NCBI RefSeq assembly: GCF_000820505.1 | Contig: NZ_JWJD01000001.1 | Location: 583,923 to 647,922 of the forward strand | DNA: 64,000 bases | DNA from: Geoalkalibacter ferrihydriticus DSM 17813 | GTDB taxonomy: Bacteria; Desulfobacterota; Desulfuromonadia; Desulfuromonadales; Geoalkalibacteraceae | Direction: 5' to 3' | In this document: in pieces, positions 38,107 to 46,387 of the stretch | Layout: every line of letters starts with the position of its first letter | Position numbering within the stretch: position 1 is the first letter of the stretch | Program-made: the position numbers and the translations under genes | The notes under the pieces: generated by a model | Told to the model about the DNA's origin: nothing | The model's input: the letters and a program-made list of their open reading frames with translations, nothing else | Database searches by the model: none

Positions 38107-38316
38107 ATGCGGCTTATCTGTTTGAATTTGATCCGCTTTTATCAATATTTTTTATCCCCGCTATTTGGGCCTTCCTGTCGATTTTATCCTACCTGTTCTC
38201 AATACAGCCTCGAAGCCATATCCAAATACGGCGTTTTTAAAGGGGTGTTGCTTGGAACCCGGCGATTACTGAAATGCCACCCATTTCATCCCGGGGGCGT
38301 TGATCCCCTGCCCTGA
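38107..38316 (+). CDS. yidD: YidD, membrane protein insertion efficiency factor
   Basis: 69 residues from ATG 38107 with AAGG 8 nt upstream. The family signature is clear: [31 protein letters not shown], then [20 protein letters not shown]. Small amphipathic inner-membrane-associated protein that assists YidC. It lies between rnpA and yidC, as is usual. Confidence 0.95.
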   Translation: MRLICLNLIRFYQYFLSPLFGPSCRFYPTCSQYSLEAISKYGVFKGVLLGTRRLLKCHPFHPGGVDPLP

Positions 38317-38338
38317 TTAGCTTTTCTGCGGAGCCATT

Positions 38339-39937
38339 ATGGAAAACAAAAATACCCTGATTGCTATTTTATTGATGCTTGTGGTTTGGATTGGTTTTAC
38401 GGTTCTTTACCCTCCCCCGTCCCCGCCGCTCGTCAGTGAAGAATCGGTTATTGATGCCAGAGACATAAGTCCTGATACGCATGTAACTCGTCCTCCTGTC
38501 GGAATCGAGACCGAATTTCAGGTTCGTGCTCCGCAGCCTGGACGGATTATTGAAATCCTCAGCGATAAATTCCGTATGGAGATCGATGAAAATTACGGAA
38601 CCATTCGGAGGATCGAACTTCTTCAGTATCGAGAAACCATGGATGAGGATTCACCCGCTTTTGTTCTGCTTGATACCCTGGGAAAAAGTTCCGGCACCTT
38701 GCAAATTTCTGGTACCGACGGATTTTCAGGTGCGCAACAACCGGTTTTTGCTCTGGCGGATTTTCCTGGAAATAGACTTCAGCTCGGTTCCACCGATGTG
38801 CGGGAACTTGTTTTTGAGGGTCAGATCGCCGATGGCGTTTTTGTGCGCAAAACCCTGACCATTTCTGGAAATTCCTATCAGGTGCCCGTATCTCTTGAAC
38901 TTGTTCACCGTGGTAACGCGCCTCTCTCCGGCAATCTTTCATTGACCCTTGTGCAGCCCTGGCATGAGGATATGGCCGGTACCATGTATGAGTTTGTCGG
39001 ACCCAGCACCTATGCCGACGGGAAAAAGAGAAAAGATAAGGTGGACGATCTGCGCAAAGGTGAATCCATCTATTCCCAAGGGGTTCTGTGGACGGGGTTT
39101 GAAAAAAAATATTTTTTGAACGCTTTGGTTCCCCTTGCTGACAGTGCCGAACGTGCGCGAGTCTTTCGCAGCAATGATCTTATCGGCAACGCGTTGATAA
39201 CTCCCTATCGAACCTTGCATCCTGGCGAGCAGGCCGAGTTCGAGTTTTTCGCTTACTTCGGTCCCAAAGACTTTGATACCTTGCAATCCCTCGGCTATCA
39301 GTTGAGTGACGCCGTTGATCTTGGGTATGTCGGGTTTATGGCTCGCCCTCTGCTACACGTCCTGATATTTTTCAACAGTTTTTTACACAACTATGGTTTA
39401 GCGATTATTCTGCTGACTGTAATCATTAAAATTCTTTTCTGGCCTCTAACCCAGAAAAGTTTTAATTCGATGAAGTCCATGCAGAGATTGCAGCCGGAAA
39501 TGCAGAAACTTCGGACTAAATACAAAGACGATAAACAACGGATGAATCTTGAGTTGATGAATCTGTACAAAGAACACCGGGTCAATCCCCTGGGGGGCTG
39601 TCTGCCTATGCTCGTCCAGATTCCGGTATTTTTTGCTCTCTACAAGGTTCTCATGGTGTCCATCGAGATGCGCCATGCCCACTTCTTTCTGTGGATTACC
39701 GATCTCTCGGCGAAAGATCCCTATTACGTCACCCCCTTGCTCATGGGGGCATCCATGTTTCTCCAGCAAAAACTCACGCCCACGACGCTTGATCCGGTCC
39801 AGGCAAAAATTTTCCTTGCCATGCCCGTAATTTTTACGGTTCTGTTTCTGAATTTTCCTGCCGGGTTGGTTCTCTACTGGTTGGTCAACAATATACTGAC
39901 CATTGGGCAGCAGGTTTTGATTCACCGGAAAAAATAA
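38339..39937 (+). CDS. yidC: Membrane protein insertase YidC
   Basis: 532 residues. An N-terminal helix (TLIAILLMLVVWIGFTVLYP), a large periplasmic domain (about residues 60-330) typical of Gram-negative YidC, then the conserved core with FFNSFLHNYGLAIILLTVIIKILFWPLTQKSFNSMKSMQRLQPEM, the cytoplasmic loop KYKDDKQRMNLELMNLYKEHRVNPLGGCLPMLVQIPVFFALY and further helices. It inserts and folds inner-membrane proteins alone or with Sec. mnmE starts 1 nt after its stop. Confidence 0.97.
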   Translation: MENKNTLIAILLMLVVWIGFTVLYPPPSPPLVSEESVIDARDISPDTHVTRPPVGIETEFQVRAPQPGRIIEILSDKFRMEIDENYGTIRRIELLQYRETMDEDSPAFVLLDTLGKSSGTLQISGTDGFSGAQQPVFALADFPGNRLQLGSTDVRELVFEGQIADGVFVRKTLTISGNSYQVPVSLELVHRGNAPLSGNLSLTLVQPWHEDMAGTMYEFVGPSTYADGKKRKDKVDDLRKGESIYSQGVLWTGFEKKYFLNALVPLADSAERARVFRSNDLIGNALITPYRTLHPGEQAEFEFFAYFGPKDFDTLQSLGYQLSDAVDLGYVGFMARPLLHVLIFFNSFLHNYGLAIILLTVIIKILFWPLTQKSFNSMKSMQRLQPEMQKLRTKYKDDKQRMNLELMNLYKEHRVNPLGGCLPMLVQIPVFFALYKVLMVSIEMRHAHFFLWITDLSAKDPYYVTPLLMGASMFLQQKLTPTTLDPVQAKIFLAMPVIFTVLFLNFPAGLVLYWLVNNILTIGQQVLIHRKK

Positions 39938-39938
39938 A

Positions 39939-41312
39939 TTGGATTACGGCGATCGCGCTACCATTGCCGCTCCCGCCACGGTTTTCGGTCAGGGCGGGAT
40001 CGGCATCATTCGTATCTCCGGGGCACTCGCCCTGCCCCTGTTGGAGCGTCTTTTTCACCCCCGGCGGAAGAATAAAAAATTTTCGAGCCATCGTCTTTAC
40101 CTTGGGAACTTCGGCCTTAGTGCCGAAGAGCCCATCGATGAGGTGATGGCTGTTTTTATGCGAGCTCCTCACACCTACACGCGGGAGGATGTAGTTGAAA
40201 TTCATTGCCACGGCGGCGCCGTGGTCGGCAGGCGCATCCTTGAAGCATTGGTTGAGCAAGGGGCACGTCTGGCGCATCCTGGTGAATTTACGTTGCGCGC
40301 CTTTCTGAATGGACGGATTGATTTAAGCCAGGCCGAAGGGGTGATGCAACTCATAAATGCTCAGAGTGTTTTGGGGCAGCGTCTCGCCATGCGCCACCTC
40401 CAAGGGGCGCTCAGCGAGCGCTGTTCCGCATTGCGTGAGACTTTGTGCGATGTTTTGTCTGTCGTTGAGGCTTGGATCGATTTTCCCGAAGAGGATCTCG
40501 ATCCCTCATCGGAAAACCGCATTCGTAGCCACCTGCAAGAAAGCCTTGGTCAAGTTAAACAACTTTTGGAAAGTTTCGAATCCGGACGGGTTCTGCGCGA
40601 AGGTGTTGCGGTTTTAATTCTTGGTCGACCCAACGTTGGAAAAAGTTCCTTGCTTAATGCCCTGCTTGGCAGTGAACGAGCCATCGTTACGGACCTCCCC
40701 GGCACAACTCGCGACACACTTGAAGAACAAATCGACCTCCAGGGCCTGCGTGCGCGCTTTATCGATAGTGCCGGCCTGCGCGACAGTTCTGACCCTGTTG
40801 AGCAGGAAGGGGTGCGCCGCAGTCGTGATAAAATCGCAGAAGCAGATCTGGTGCTGTTTATGGTTGATGGAAATCAGGGCCTGACGGACGAGGATTTCGG
40901 GGCTTTGGGTCTTTGCGATTTTCACAAGGTGCTTTTGGTTGTCAATAAAAGCGATCTTGGTCTCTGTGACCTGGATTCAGATTTACAGTCTTTGCCGAGG
41001 GTTCACTTGTCGGCAAAGACTGGACAGGGTCTTGATGATTTGCGCAGCAGAATTCGCGAGTTCTTTCTTGACGCTTCGGAAGACTCTTGCGGTGAGGGTC
41101 TTTTTGTTACCGAGGAACGGCATTATGATTGCCTTGTGCGATGTTCTGAAAGTCTCCATAGAGCCTTGGGCGCACACGATGATGGCCTCTCTCTTGAATT
41201 TGTTGCCTTGGATATCCGCCAGGGTCTCGATCATCTTGGTGAGATTACCGGGGAAACCGCCCCGGAAGAAATACTGCAGCGGATTTTTGAGCGTTTCTGT
41301 ATTGGCAAATAG
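39939..41312 (+). CDS. mnmE: tRNA modification GTPase MnmE
   Basis: 457 residues, starting with TTG at 39939 (LDYGDRATIAAPATVFGQGGIGIIRISG); GGAA lies 9 nt upstream inside yidC and no better start exists. N-terminal tetrahydrofolate-binding domain, helical domain, an inserted G domain with GRPNVGKSSLLNALLG, DLPGTTRDT, DSAGLRDSSDPVEQEG and NKSD, and the C-terminal catalytic CIGK (RFCIGK). With MnmG it makes the cmnm5/nm5 modification at wobble uridines. The parS palindrome begins directly after the stop codon. Confidence 0.97.
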   Translation: MDYGDRATIAAPATVFGQGGIGIIRISGALALPLLERLFHPRRKNKKFSSHRLYLGNFGLSAEEPIDEVMAVFMRAPHTYTREDVVEIHCHGGAVVGRRILEALVEQGARLAHPGEFTLRAFLNGRIDLSQAEGVMQLINAQSVLGQRLAMRHLQGALSERCSALRETLCDVLSVVEAWIDFPEEDLDPSSENRIRSHLQESLGQVKQLLESFESGRVLREGVAVLILGRPNVGKSSLLNALLGSERAIVTDLPGTTRDTLEEQIDLQGLRARFIDSAGLRDSSDPVEQEGVRRSRDKIAEADLVLFMVDGNQGLTDEDFGALGLCDFHKVLLVVNKSDLGLCDLDSDLQSLPRVHLSAKTGQGLDDLRSRIREFFLDASEDSCGEGLFVTEERHYDCLVRCSESLHRALGAHDDGLSLEFVALDIRQGLDHLGEITGETAPEEILQRIFERFCIGK

Positions 41313-41340
41313 ACAAAATGTTTCACGTGAAACATTTTGT
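41313..41340. promoter_or_regulatory. parS: parS centromere site
   Basis: A perfect 28-bp palindrome whose core TGTTTCACGTGAAACA (41319-41334) matches the bacterial parS consensus TGTTNCACGTGAAACA exactly. It starts at the first base after the mnmE stop, about 2.6 kb from parAB and 4 kb from the origin candidate, where ParB is expected to load. As an RNA the palindrome could also act as the mnmE terminator. Confidence 0.92.
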
Positions 41341-41372
41341 CTAACCGTTTGGTATTTCAGGGAAATATACCC

Positions 41373-43235
41373 ATGAGTTCCTCACAGGAAAAAATTTACG
41401 GGGTTATTGTCGTCGGTGCCGGCCATGCTGGGTGTGAAGCGGCCTTGGCGGCGGCGCGCATGGGTTGCGCTACGCTGTTGCTGACCATGAATCTGGATAC
41501 TGTCGGGCTGATGTCCTGCAATCCGGCCATCGGCGGACTGGCAAAGGGGCATCTCGTAAAAGAAATTGATGCCCTGGGCGGAGAGATGGGATGCAATATC
41601 GACGCAACAGGCATCCAGTTTCGCACTCTGAATACCAAAAAAGGCCCTGCGGTGCGCGCTTCGCGCGCGCAGGCCGATCGCAACCTCTACCGGCAGCGCC
41701 TGAAGCAGGTGATTGAGGATCAGTCCGGCTTGGATTTGAAGCAAGGGACGGTTGAGTCTCTGCTCTTTGAGGGAGCGCGCGTAACTGGGGTCAAGACACG
41801 CGAGGGTTTGGTTTTTTCGGGACGCACAGTGATTCTGACCACTGGGACCTTTATGAAGGGACTGATCCATGTAGGTCTGTCTCATTACCCTTCTGGGCGG
41901 GCGGGCGAACCGCCTTCGGAGGGGGTTTCGGATCAGTTGCGCGCCTTGGGCTTGCGGGTGGGTCGGCTTAAAACCGGCACTCCCGCTAGGCTTGACGCCA
42001 ATTCTATAGATTTTTCACGTCTTGAGCCTCAGCCCGGTGATGATCCCCCGAAGCCTTTTTCTTGCCTTAGCGCGGCAATTACAGTTCCACAGGTTCCCTG
42101 CTATATTACCTACACCAATGCTCATACACACCAAATCATCCGCACGGGTCTTGATCGCTCTCCCCTTTATACCGGAAAAATTTCCGGCGTGGGCGCACGC
42201 TATTGTCCGTCCATCGAAGACAAAGTCATGCGCTTTCCCGAGAAAGATCAGCACCAGATTTTTCTCGAGCCTGAAGGGTTGCAGACCCGCGAAATTTATC
42301 CCAACGGCGTCTCCACTTCCTTGCCCCCTGATGTGCAGTTGGCTTTCCTGCGTACCATCGTTGGTCTGGAGAAGGTCGAAATCATGCGCCCGGGATATGC
42401 CATTGAGTATGATTTTTTCCCTCCGACCCAGTTGCAACCGAGCCTGGAAACCAGGGCGATTGCAGGGCTTTACCATGCCGGCCAGGTGAATGGAACCTCC
42501 GGTTATGAAGAGGCTGCGGCGCAGGGGTTGCTCGCGGGAATCAATGCAGCCCGCGCGGTGCGCGGTGAGGAGCCGTTGATCCTGACCCGCGACAGCTCTT
42601 ATATCGGCGTGCTGATTGATGATCTTGTGACCCTGGGAACCGAGGAGCCTTATCGCATGTTTACCTCGCGCTCCGAATATCGTCTGCTTTTGCGCGAAGA
42701 TAATGCTGATCAGCGATTGACCCCGGTGGGGCGACGGATAGGGTTGGTGAGCGAAGAGCGCTGGCGTATTTTCAACGAAAAGCAGGATCATTTGGCGCAT
42801 GGCCGCGAATACCTGCGCAGTCGCAAAATACGTCCATCGGAAACGGCAATCCTGGCAGATCTTGGCTTGGGCGATATGAAAAATGCCCGCACTCTGGAGG
42901 AATTGCTGCGCCGTCCAGAGATCTCTATGGCTCAGCTTTGTGCCTTGGATCCCGAATTTTCTGTCCTTCCGGAAGCCGTCGCCGAGCAATTGGAGATCCA
43001 GACCAAATATGCCGGCTACATTGCCCGCCAGCAAGAAATGGTCGAGCGCTTCCGCCGTACCGAAGAGGTGAAAATCCCCGAGCATTTCGACTATGCGAAA
43101 ATTTCGGGATTGACCGTGGAAGTACGGGAAAAGCTGGAAAAGGTGCGTCCCCTGACCCTGGGACAGGCCTCACGTATTTCCGGAGTTACGCCGGCAGCTC
43201 TGGCGATCCTCTCCGTGGCTCTGCGGAGACGCTGA
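41373..43235 (+). CDS. mnmG: tRNA uridine 5-carboxymethylaminomethyl modification enzyme MnmG
   Basis: 620 residues from ATG 41373 (MSSSQEKIYGVIVVGAGHAGCEAALAAARMG). FAD motif GAGHAGCEAA, SCNPAIGGLAKGHLVKEIDALGGEMG, RASRAQADRNLYR, ILTTGTFMKGLIHVG, GRAGEPPSEG, LKTGTPARLD, CPSIEDKVMRFPEKDQHQIFLEPEG and GYEEAAAQGL are all diagnostic. Partner of MnmE. A longer frame upstream would run into parS; GGGA lies 9 nt before the chosen start. rsmG starts 1 nt after its stop. Confidence 0.97.
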   Translation: MSSSQEKIYGVIVVGAGHAGCEAALAAARMGCATLLLTMNLDTVGLMSCNPAIGGLAKGHLVKEIDALGGEMGCNIDATGIQFRTLNTKKGPAVRASRAQADRNLYRQRLKQVIEDQSGLDLKQGTVESLLFEGARVTGVKTREGLVFSGRTVILTTGTFMKGLIHVGLSHYPSGRAGEPPSEGVSDQLRALGLRVGRLKTGTPARLDANSIDFSRLEPQPGDDPPKPFSCLSAAITVPQVPCYITYTNAHTHQIIRTGLDRSPLYTGKISGVGARYCPSIEDKVMRFPEKDQHQIFLEPEGLQTREIYPNGVSTSLPPDVQLAFLRTIVGLEKVEIMRPGYAIEYDFFPPTQLQPSLETRAIAGLYHAGQVNGTSGYEEAAAQGLLAGINAARAVRGEEPLILTRDSSYIGVLIDDLVTLGTEEPYRMFTSRSEYRLLLREDNADQRLTPVGRRIGLVSEERWRIFNEKQDHLAHGREYLRSRKIRPSETAILADLGLGDMKNARTLEELLRRPEISMAQLCALDPEFSVLPEAVAEQLEIQTKYAGYIARQQEMVERFRRTEEVKIPEHFDYAKISGLTVEVREKLEKVRPLTLGQASRISGVTPAALAILSVALRRR

Positions 43236-43236
43236 A

Positions 43237-43884
43237 GTGAACGTGCAATCCCTACTTAGCACCCAACTCGAAGCCTTGGGCCTGTCCGTATCGCGTACCG
43301 TGCAGGAGCAGTTGCTGCTTTACCAGCGGGAAATGCTGGCGTGGAATCGAAAAATCAACCTGACCGCCATCCGCGACCAGGCGCAAAGCGTGGAAAAGCA
43401 CCTGGTTGACTCTCTCACTCCCCTGCCCTTGTTGAGCGGAGCCGTGAATCTGCTCGATCTGGGATCGGGCCCTGGGTTGCCCGCCATTCCGCTGAAGATT
43501 GCCTGTTCCGAGTTGCGAGTGGTTTCGCTGGAGGCCCAGGAAAAAAAGGTTCTTTTCCAGCGCCATGCAGCGCGCATCCTGGGTTTAACCGGTTTCACCC
43601 CGGTGCGTGCGCGCATCGAGGAGTTTGCCCTCGACCCTGCCCAGCGCAGGGCTTATGACCTGGTCATCGCGCGTGCCCTGGCGCACATTGAGCAGTTGCT
43701 CCAATGGGCGGCGCCCTTTTTGCCCGAGGGTGGCCGCTTTATTGCCATGAAAGCCCAGGAGGACGAGGGTGACCTGGAGTGTCTTGCCGTGGCGGCAGGC
43801 TTTCAATGGGTCGGGCAGCGCGAACTGGTTCTGCCGGCCAGCGGCGCACGCCGGCGGCTCGAGGTTTTTGTAAGGTGCGGTTGA
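43237..43884 (+). CDS. rsmG: 16S rRNA (guanine-527-N7)-methyltransferase RsmG
   Basis: 215 residues from GTG 43237, with GGAG 8 nt upstream within mnmG. The SAM-binding motif LLDLGSGPGLPAIPLKI and the preceding INLTAIRDQAQSVEKHLVDSL are typical, as is VIARALAHIEQLLQWAAPFL. It methylates G527 of 16S rRNA; loss gives low-level streptomycin resistance in other bacteria. Follows mnmG immediately. Confidence 0.95.
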   Translation: MNVQSLLSTQLEALGLSVSRTVQEQLLLYQREMLAWNRKINLTAIRDQAQSVEKHLVDSLTPLPLLSGAVNLLDLGSGPGLPAIPLKIACSELRVVSLEAQEKKVLFQRHAARILGLTGFTPVRARIEEFALDPAQRRAYDLVIARALAHIEQLLQWAAPFLPEGGRFIAMKAQEDEGDLECLAVAAGFQWVGQRELVLPASGARRRLEVFVRCG

Positions 43885-43975
43885 TGGCGCTGATCGAGGA
43901 AAAATCTGTTACCGAAACACCGCTGCCTTGTGTTAAAGTGACCTCTTTGATTTTTCCGCAAGGAGTTGCAGCCAT

Positions 43976-44740
43976 ATGGCCAAGATCATAGCGATTGCCA
44001 ACCAAAAAGGGGGCGTCGGCAAAACCACCACGGCGGTTAATCTGGCCGCATCTTTGGCGGCGGCGGAAAAGCGTACTCTGTTGGTGGATATGGATCCCCA
44101 GGCCAATGCCTGTACCGGATTGGGTATCGATAAATCTCAACTGCAAAGCACCGTGTACCACGCTCTGCTGGGGGAGGTCGATGCCCGTGAGATTATTGTA
44201 TCAACGGAGCTCGACCTGTTACGGGTGCTGCCCTCGAACACCGACCTGATCGGCGCTGAAATAGAGCTGGTGACCGCTCTGGCCCGTGAGGTCAAGCTGA
44301 AAAGCGCCTTAGATCCCTTGCTCAACGATTTTGATTTTATGGTCATCGATTGCCCACCTTCCCTGGGCCTGCTCACGGTCAACGCTCTGACCGCCGCGGA
44401 TTCGGTGCTGGTGCCCTTGCAGTGTGAATTCTACGCCATGGAAGGGCTGTCGCAGTTGATGAACACCATCCGTATCATCAAGACCCAGCTCAATCCCCGG
44501 TTGGCCATTCACGGTATTTTGCTGACCATGTTCGACGGACGCAACAATCTCTCACATCAAGTGTCCGAAGAAATCCGAACACATTTCAACGGCAAGGTCT
44601 TTCATACCGTTATCCCGCGCAATGTGCGTCTGTCAGAAGCGCCCAGCCATGGCCTTCCGGTGTTGCTTTATGATGTCAATTCCAAGGGTACGGCGGCGTA
44701 TCTCGATCTCGCGCGCGAAATTATCGGAATGGGAGTCTGA
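43976..44740 (+). CDS. parA: Chromosome-partitioning ATPase ParA (Soj)
   Basis: 254 residues. Deviant Walker A KGGVGKTTTAVNLAASL, VDMDPQANAC, FMVIDCPPSLGLLTVNAL, and VFHTVIPRNVRLSEAPSHGLPVLLYD are typical of chromosomal ParA without an N-terminal helix-turn-helix. It binds DNA in the ATP state and moves ParB-parS. AAGGAG lies 11 nt upstream. parB begins 1 nt after the stop. Confidence 0.97.
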   Translation: MAKIIAIANQKGGVGKTTTAVNLAASLAAAEKRTLLVDMDPQANACTGLGIDKSQLQSTVYHALLGEVDAREIIVSTELDLLRVLPSNTDLIGAEIELVTALAREVKLKSALDPLLNDFDFMVIDCPPSLGLLTVNALTAADSVLVPLQCEFYAMEGLSQLMNTIRIIKTQLNPRLAIHGILLTMFDGRNNLSHQVSEEIRTHFNGKVFHTVIPRNVRLSEAPSHGLPVLLYDVNSKGTAAYLDLAREIIGMGV

Positions 44741-44741
44741 C

Positions 44742-45599
44742 ATGGCAAAACGACCCGCCTTGGGCCGCGGCATGGGCGCCCTGCTGGGCCCCGCGGCGAG
44801 CACTGCGGAAAAAAAATATTTTCATTGTCCTCTTGAGGATCTGCGGCCCCACGTCGATCAGCCGCGCAAGAGTTTCAATGACGCCAAAATGGAGGAATTG
44901 GTCGCCTCGATTCGCGAAAAGGGCATCATTCAGCCACTGGTGGTGCGCCGCCAGGACGACCATTATCAGATCATCGCCGGTGAGCGGCGCTGGCGGGCCG
45001 CACAAAAAGCTGGACTGTCTGAAGTTCCGGTGGTTATACAGGATGTTTCCGAAGACTGGGCGTTGGAGATGGCGCTTATCGAAAACATTCAGCGCGAGGA
45101 TCTCAATCCCATCGAGGAGGCAGAGGCCTATCGCAACCTGGTGAGCAATTTTGATCTGACCCAGGAAGAGGTGGCGCGCCGCGTCGGCAAAGATCGCTCC
45201 TCGGTGGCCAACGCCTTGCGCCTGCTCAAATTGCCCGAGGTGGTACGCCGCGATCTGCTAGAAAGCCGCCTCAGCATGGGCCATGCGCGCGCGCTGCTGG
45301 CTTTGGAAAGCGATGAGGATATTGTGGAGGCCAGCAGCGAATTGCAACGCAAAGGCCTCTCGGTACGTGATGTCGAAGCTCTGGTTAAACGAATTAAAAA
45401 TTTTGGCGCCAATCGGCAGCGCCGGCCGGCCAAGGTCGAGCCCGATCCGCAACTGGATCTTTTGGCCAAGGAACTCACCCGTGTTCTCGACACTCCGGTG
45501 CGTATCGCGGCCCAAGGGAAAAAAGGCGGACGCATCGAAATCTCTTATGCTTCGGCCGAGGAGCTTGAGCGCCTGTCGGCACACCTTGGGATTACCTGA
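44742..45599 (+). CDS. parB: Chromosome-partitioning protein ParB (Spo0J)
   Basis: 285 residues from ATG 44742 with GGGAG 7 nt upstream. N-terminal RPALGRGMGALLG (ParA-activating basic peptide), CTP-binding ParB/Srx domain with GIIQPLVVRR, YQIIAGERRWRAAQKAGL and ALIENIQREDLNPIEEAEAY, helix-turn-helix LTQEEVARRVGKDRSSVANALRLL, and a C-terminal dimerisation domain. It loads at the parS site at 41.3 kb. Confidence 0.97.
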   Translation: MAKRPALGRGMGALLGPAASTAEKKYFHCPLEDLRPHVDQPRKSFNDAKMEELVASIREKGIIQPLVVRRQDDHYQIIAGERRWRAAQKAGLSEVPVVIQDVSEDWALEMALIENIQREDLNPIEEAEAYRNLVSNFDLTQEEVARRVGKDRSSVANALRLLKLPEVVRRDLLESRLSMGHARALLALESDEDIVEASSELQRKGLSVRDVEALVKRIKNFGANRQRRPAKVEPDPQLDLLAKELTRVLDTPVRIAAQGKKGGRIEISYASAEELERLSAHLGIT

Positions 45600-45676
45600 C
45601 ACCGCCATTGCCCGGAAATGAAATTTTCGCGCGGGCACCTGCATCGTCAATCTCGGCAAAGGGACGAACAGCGAAC

Positions 45677-46069
45677 ATGTTTGGAAAAAAGGGTACGAAT
45701 GTGGCTACTCCACTGGAAAAAAGTGATATCAAGGCTTTTTTGGGCCCCGGCAGCCAGTTTGAAGGAAAGTTGGTTTTTACCGAGATCGTACGCCTGGATG
45801 GTGTCTTTCGCGGAGAGATCAACAGTAAGGATACCCTGATCGTTGGTCAGACCGGAGAATTGCATGCTGAAATCACCGTCGGAACATTGATTCTCAGCGG
45901 CAAACTCAAGGGCAATGTCAGTGCCACGGCCAGGGTTGAATTACGTGCTCCAGCTCAGGTTGAAGGCAACATTGCCACGCCCCTGCTCACCGTAGAAGAA
46001 GGCGTGGTTTTCAACGGCAGTCTGGAGATGCAGAAACCCGCGGCACCGGAAACCGGCAAAAAAAGCTGA
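45677..46069 (+). CDS. Bactofilin family cytoskeletal protein
   Basis: 130 residues from ATG 45677. The bactofilin (DUF583) core has the regular beta-helix pattern: DIKAFLGPGSQFEGKLVFTEIVRLDGVFRGEI, DTLIVGQTGELHAEITVGTLILSGKLKGNVSATARVELRAPAQVEGNI. Bactofilins polymerise without nucleotide; in Myxococcus they scaffold ParABS near the poles, and placement directly after parB agrees with such a role. AAAGGGA is about 12 nt upstream. A charged C-terminal tail ends in TGKKS. Confidence 0.92.
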   Translation: MFGKKGTNVATPLEKSDIKAFLGPGSQFEGKLVFTEIVRLDGVFRGEINSKDTLIVGQTGELHAEITVGTLILSGKLKGNVSATARVELRAPAQVEGNIATPLLTVEEGVVFNGSLEMQKPAAPETGKKS

Positions 46070-46090
46070 GCCTGGGGCGCGGCGCCGTCG

Positions 46091-46119
46091 TTGACTTCCA
46101 CCTTCCATTGTGGTATTGA
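46091..46119 (+). promoter_or_regulatory. Promoter of the aminotransferase leader
   Basis: TTGACT (46091-46096), 17-bp spacer, TATTGA (46114-46119). Start of transcription expected near 46126, about 260 nt ahead of the aminotransferase ATG. Confidence 0.6.
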
Positions 46120-46169
46120 CTCACATTCGGCGCAAAATGCGCCGCAGGTCATCGGAAGGCGCTACGTTC

Positions 46170-46274
46170 ATGATCCCCATGCCCCTCATTAAGGCCATAT
46201 TGCGAGCTAGAAGCGCGGCCGCCGCGGCGACCGCAGCCTCTTTCTTTGCTCTTGAGCGGCGCATGGCCCGGTGA
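46170..46274 (+). CDS. Alanine-rich 34-aa leader peptide
   Basis: ATG 46170 follows GGAAGG by 10 nt; TGA at 46272-46274. The peptide begins MIPMPLIKAILRAR and then contains SAAAAATAA before SFFALERRMAR, about 11 alanines in 34 residues. Length, position between a promoter and an intrinsic terminator, and the run of one amino acid fit a regulatory leader peptide for the downstream aminotransferase. GC-rich DNA favours Ala codons by chance, so the evidence is architectural rather than compositional. No protein family applies. Confidence 0.45.
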   Translation: MIPMPLIKAILRARSAAAAATAASFFALERRMAR

Positions 46275-46299
46275 CGCGTTTTTTCTGTTGATAAACCTG

Positions 46300-46330
46300 A
46301 AGCCATGGGCCGCTCGCTCATGGCTTTTTT
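46300..46330 (+). terminator. Intrinsic terminator ahead of the aminotransferase gene
   Basis: AAGCCATG (46300-46307) pairs with CATGGCTT (46319-46326), 11-nt loop, T-run to 46330. It lies 230 bp after bactofilin and 57 bp before the aminotransferase start. Confidence 0.75.
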
Positions 46331-46387
46331 GCGTTAATTGCCCCTGCCGCCGCAGTAGCGACCGGCCAACCTTGGGAGATATCCTCT

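Larger units (their letters stand above)
46126..46330 (+). promoter_or_regulatory. Candidate alanine-responsive transcription attenuator
   Basis: In order: a 5' hairpin GGCGC/GCGCC (46129-46143); RBS GGAAGG (46154-46159); a 34-codon leader peptide (46170-46274) with eight Ala among nine codons from 46215; a CATGGC copy (46262-46267) near its stop codon; and the terminator (46300-46330), whose 5' arm GCCATG (46302-46307) can pair either with CATGGC 46319-46324 (terminator) or with the upstream CATGGC (antiterminator). A ribosome stalled in the alanine run would leave the upstream copy free; one at the stop would cover it. The antiterminator stem is only 6 bp. Confidence 0.5.

Noticed and set aside
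46121-46321. Minus-strand 66-residue frame across the aminotransferase leader
   Set aside because: No RBS or family; the plus strand has promoter, leader peptide and terminator that explain the region better.
46126-46330. Leader transcript as SRP RNA (CAGGTC..GGAAGG is reminiscent) or 6S RNA
   Set aside because: The conserved GGAAGGNAGCAGC core of SRP RNA is absent and the ends do not pair as in 6S RNA.
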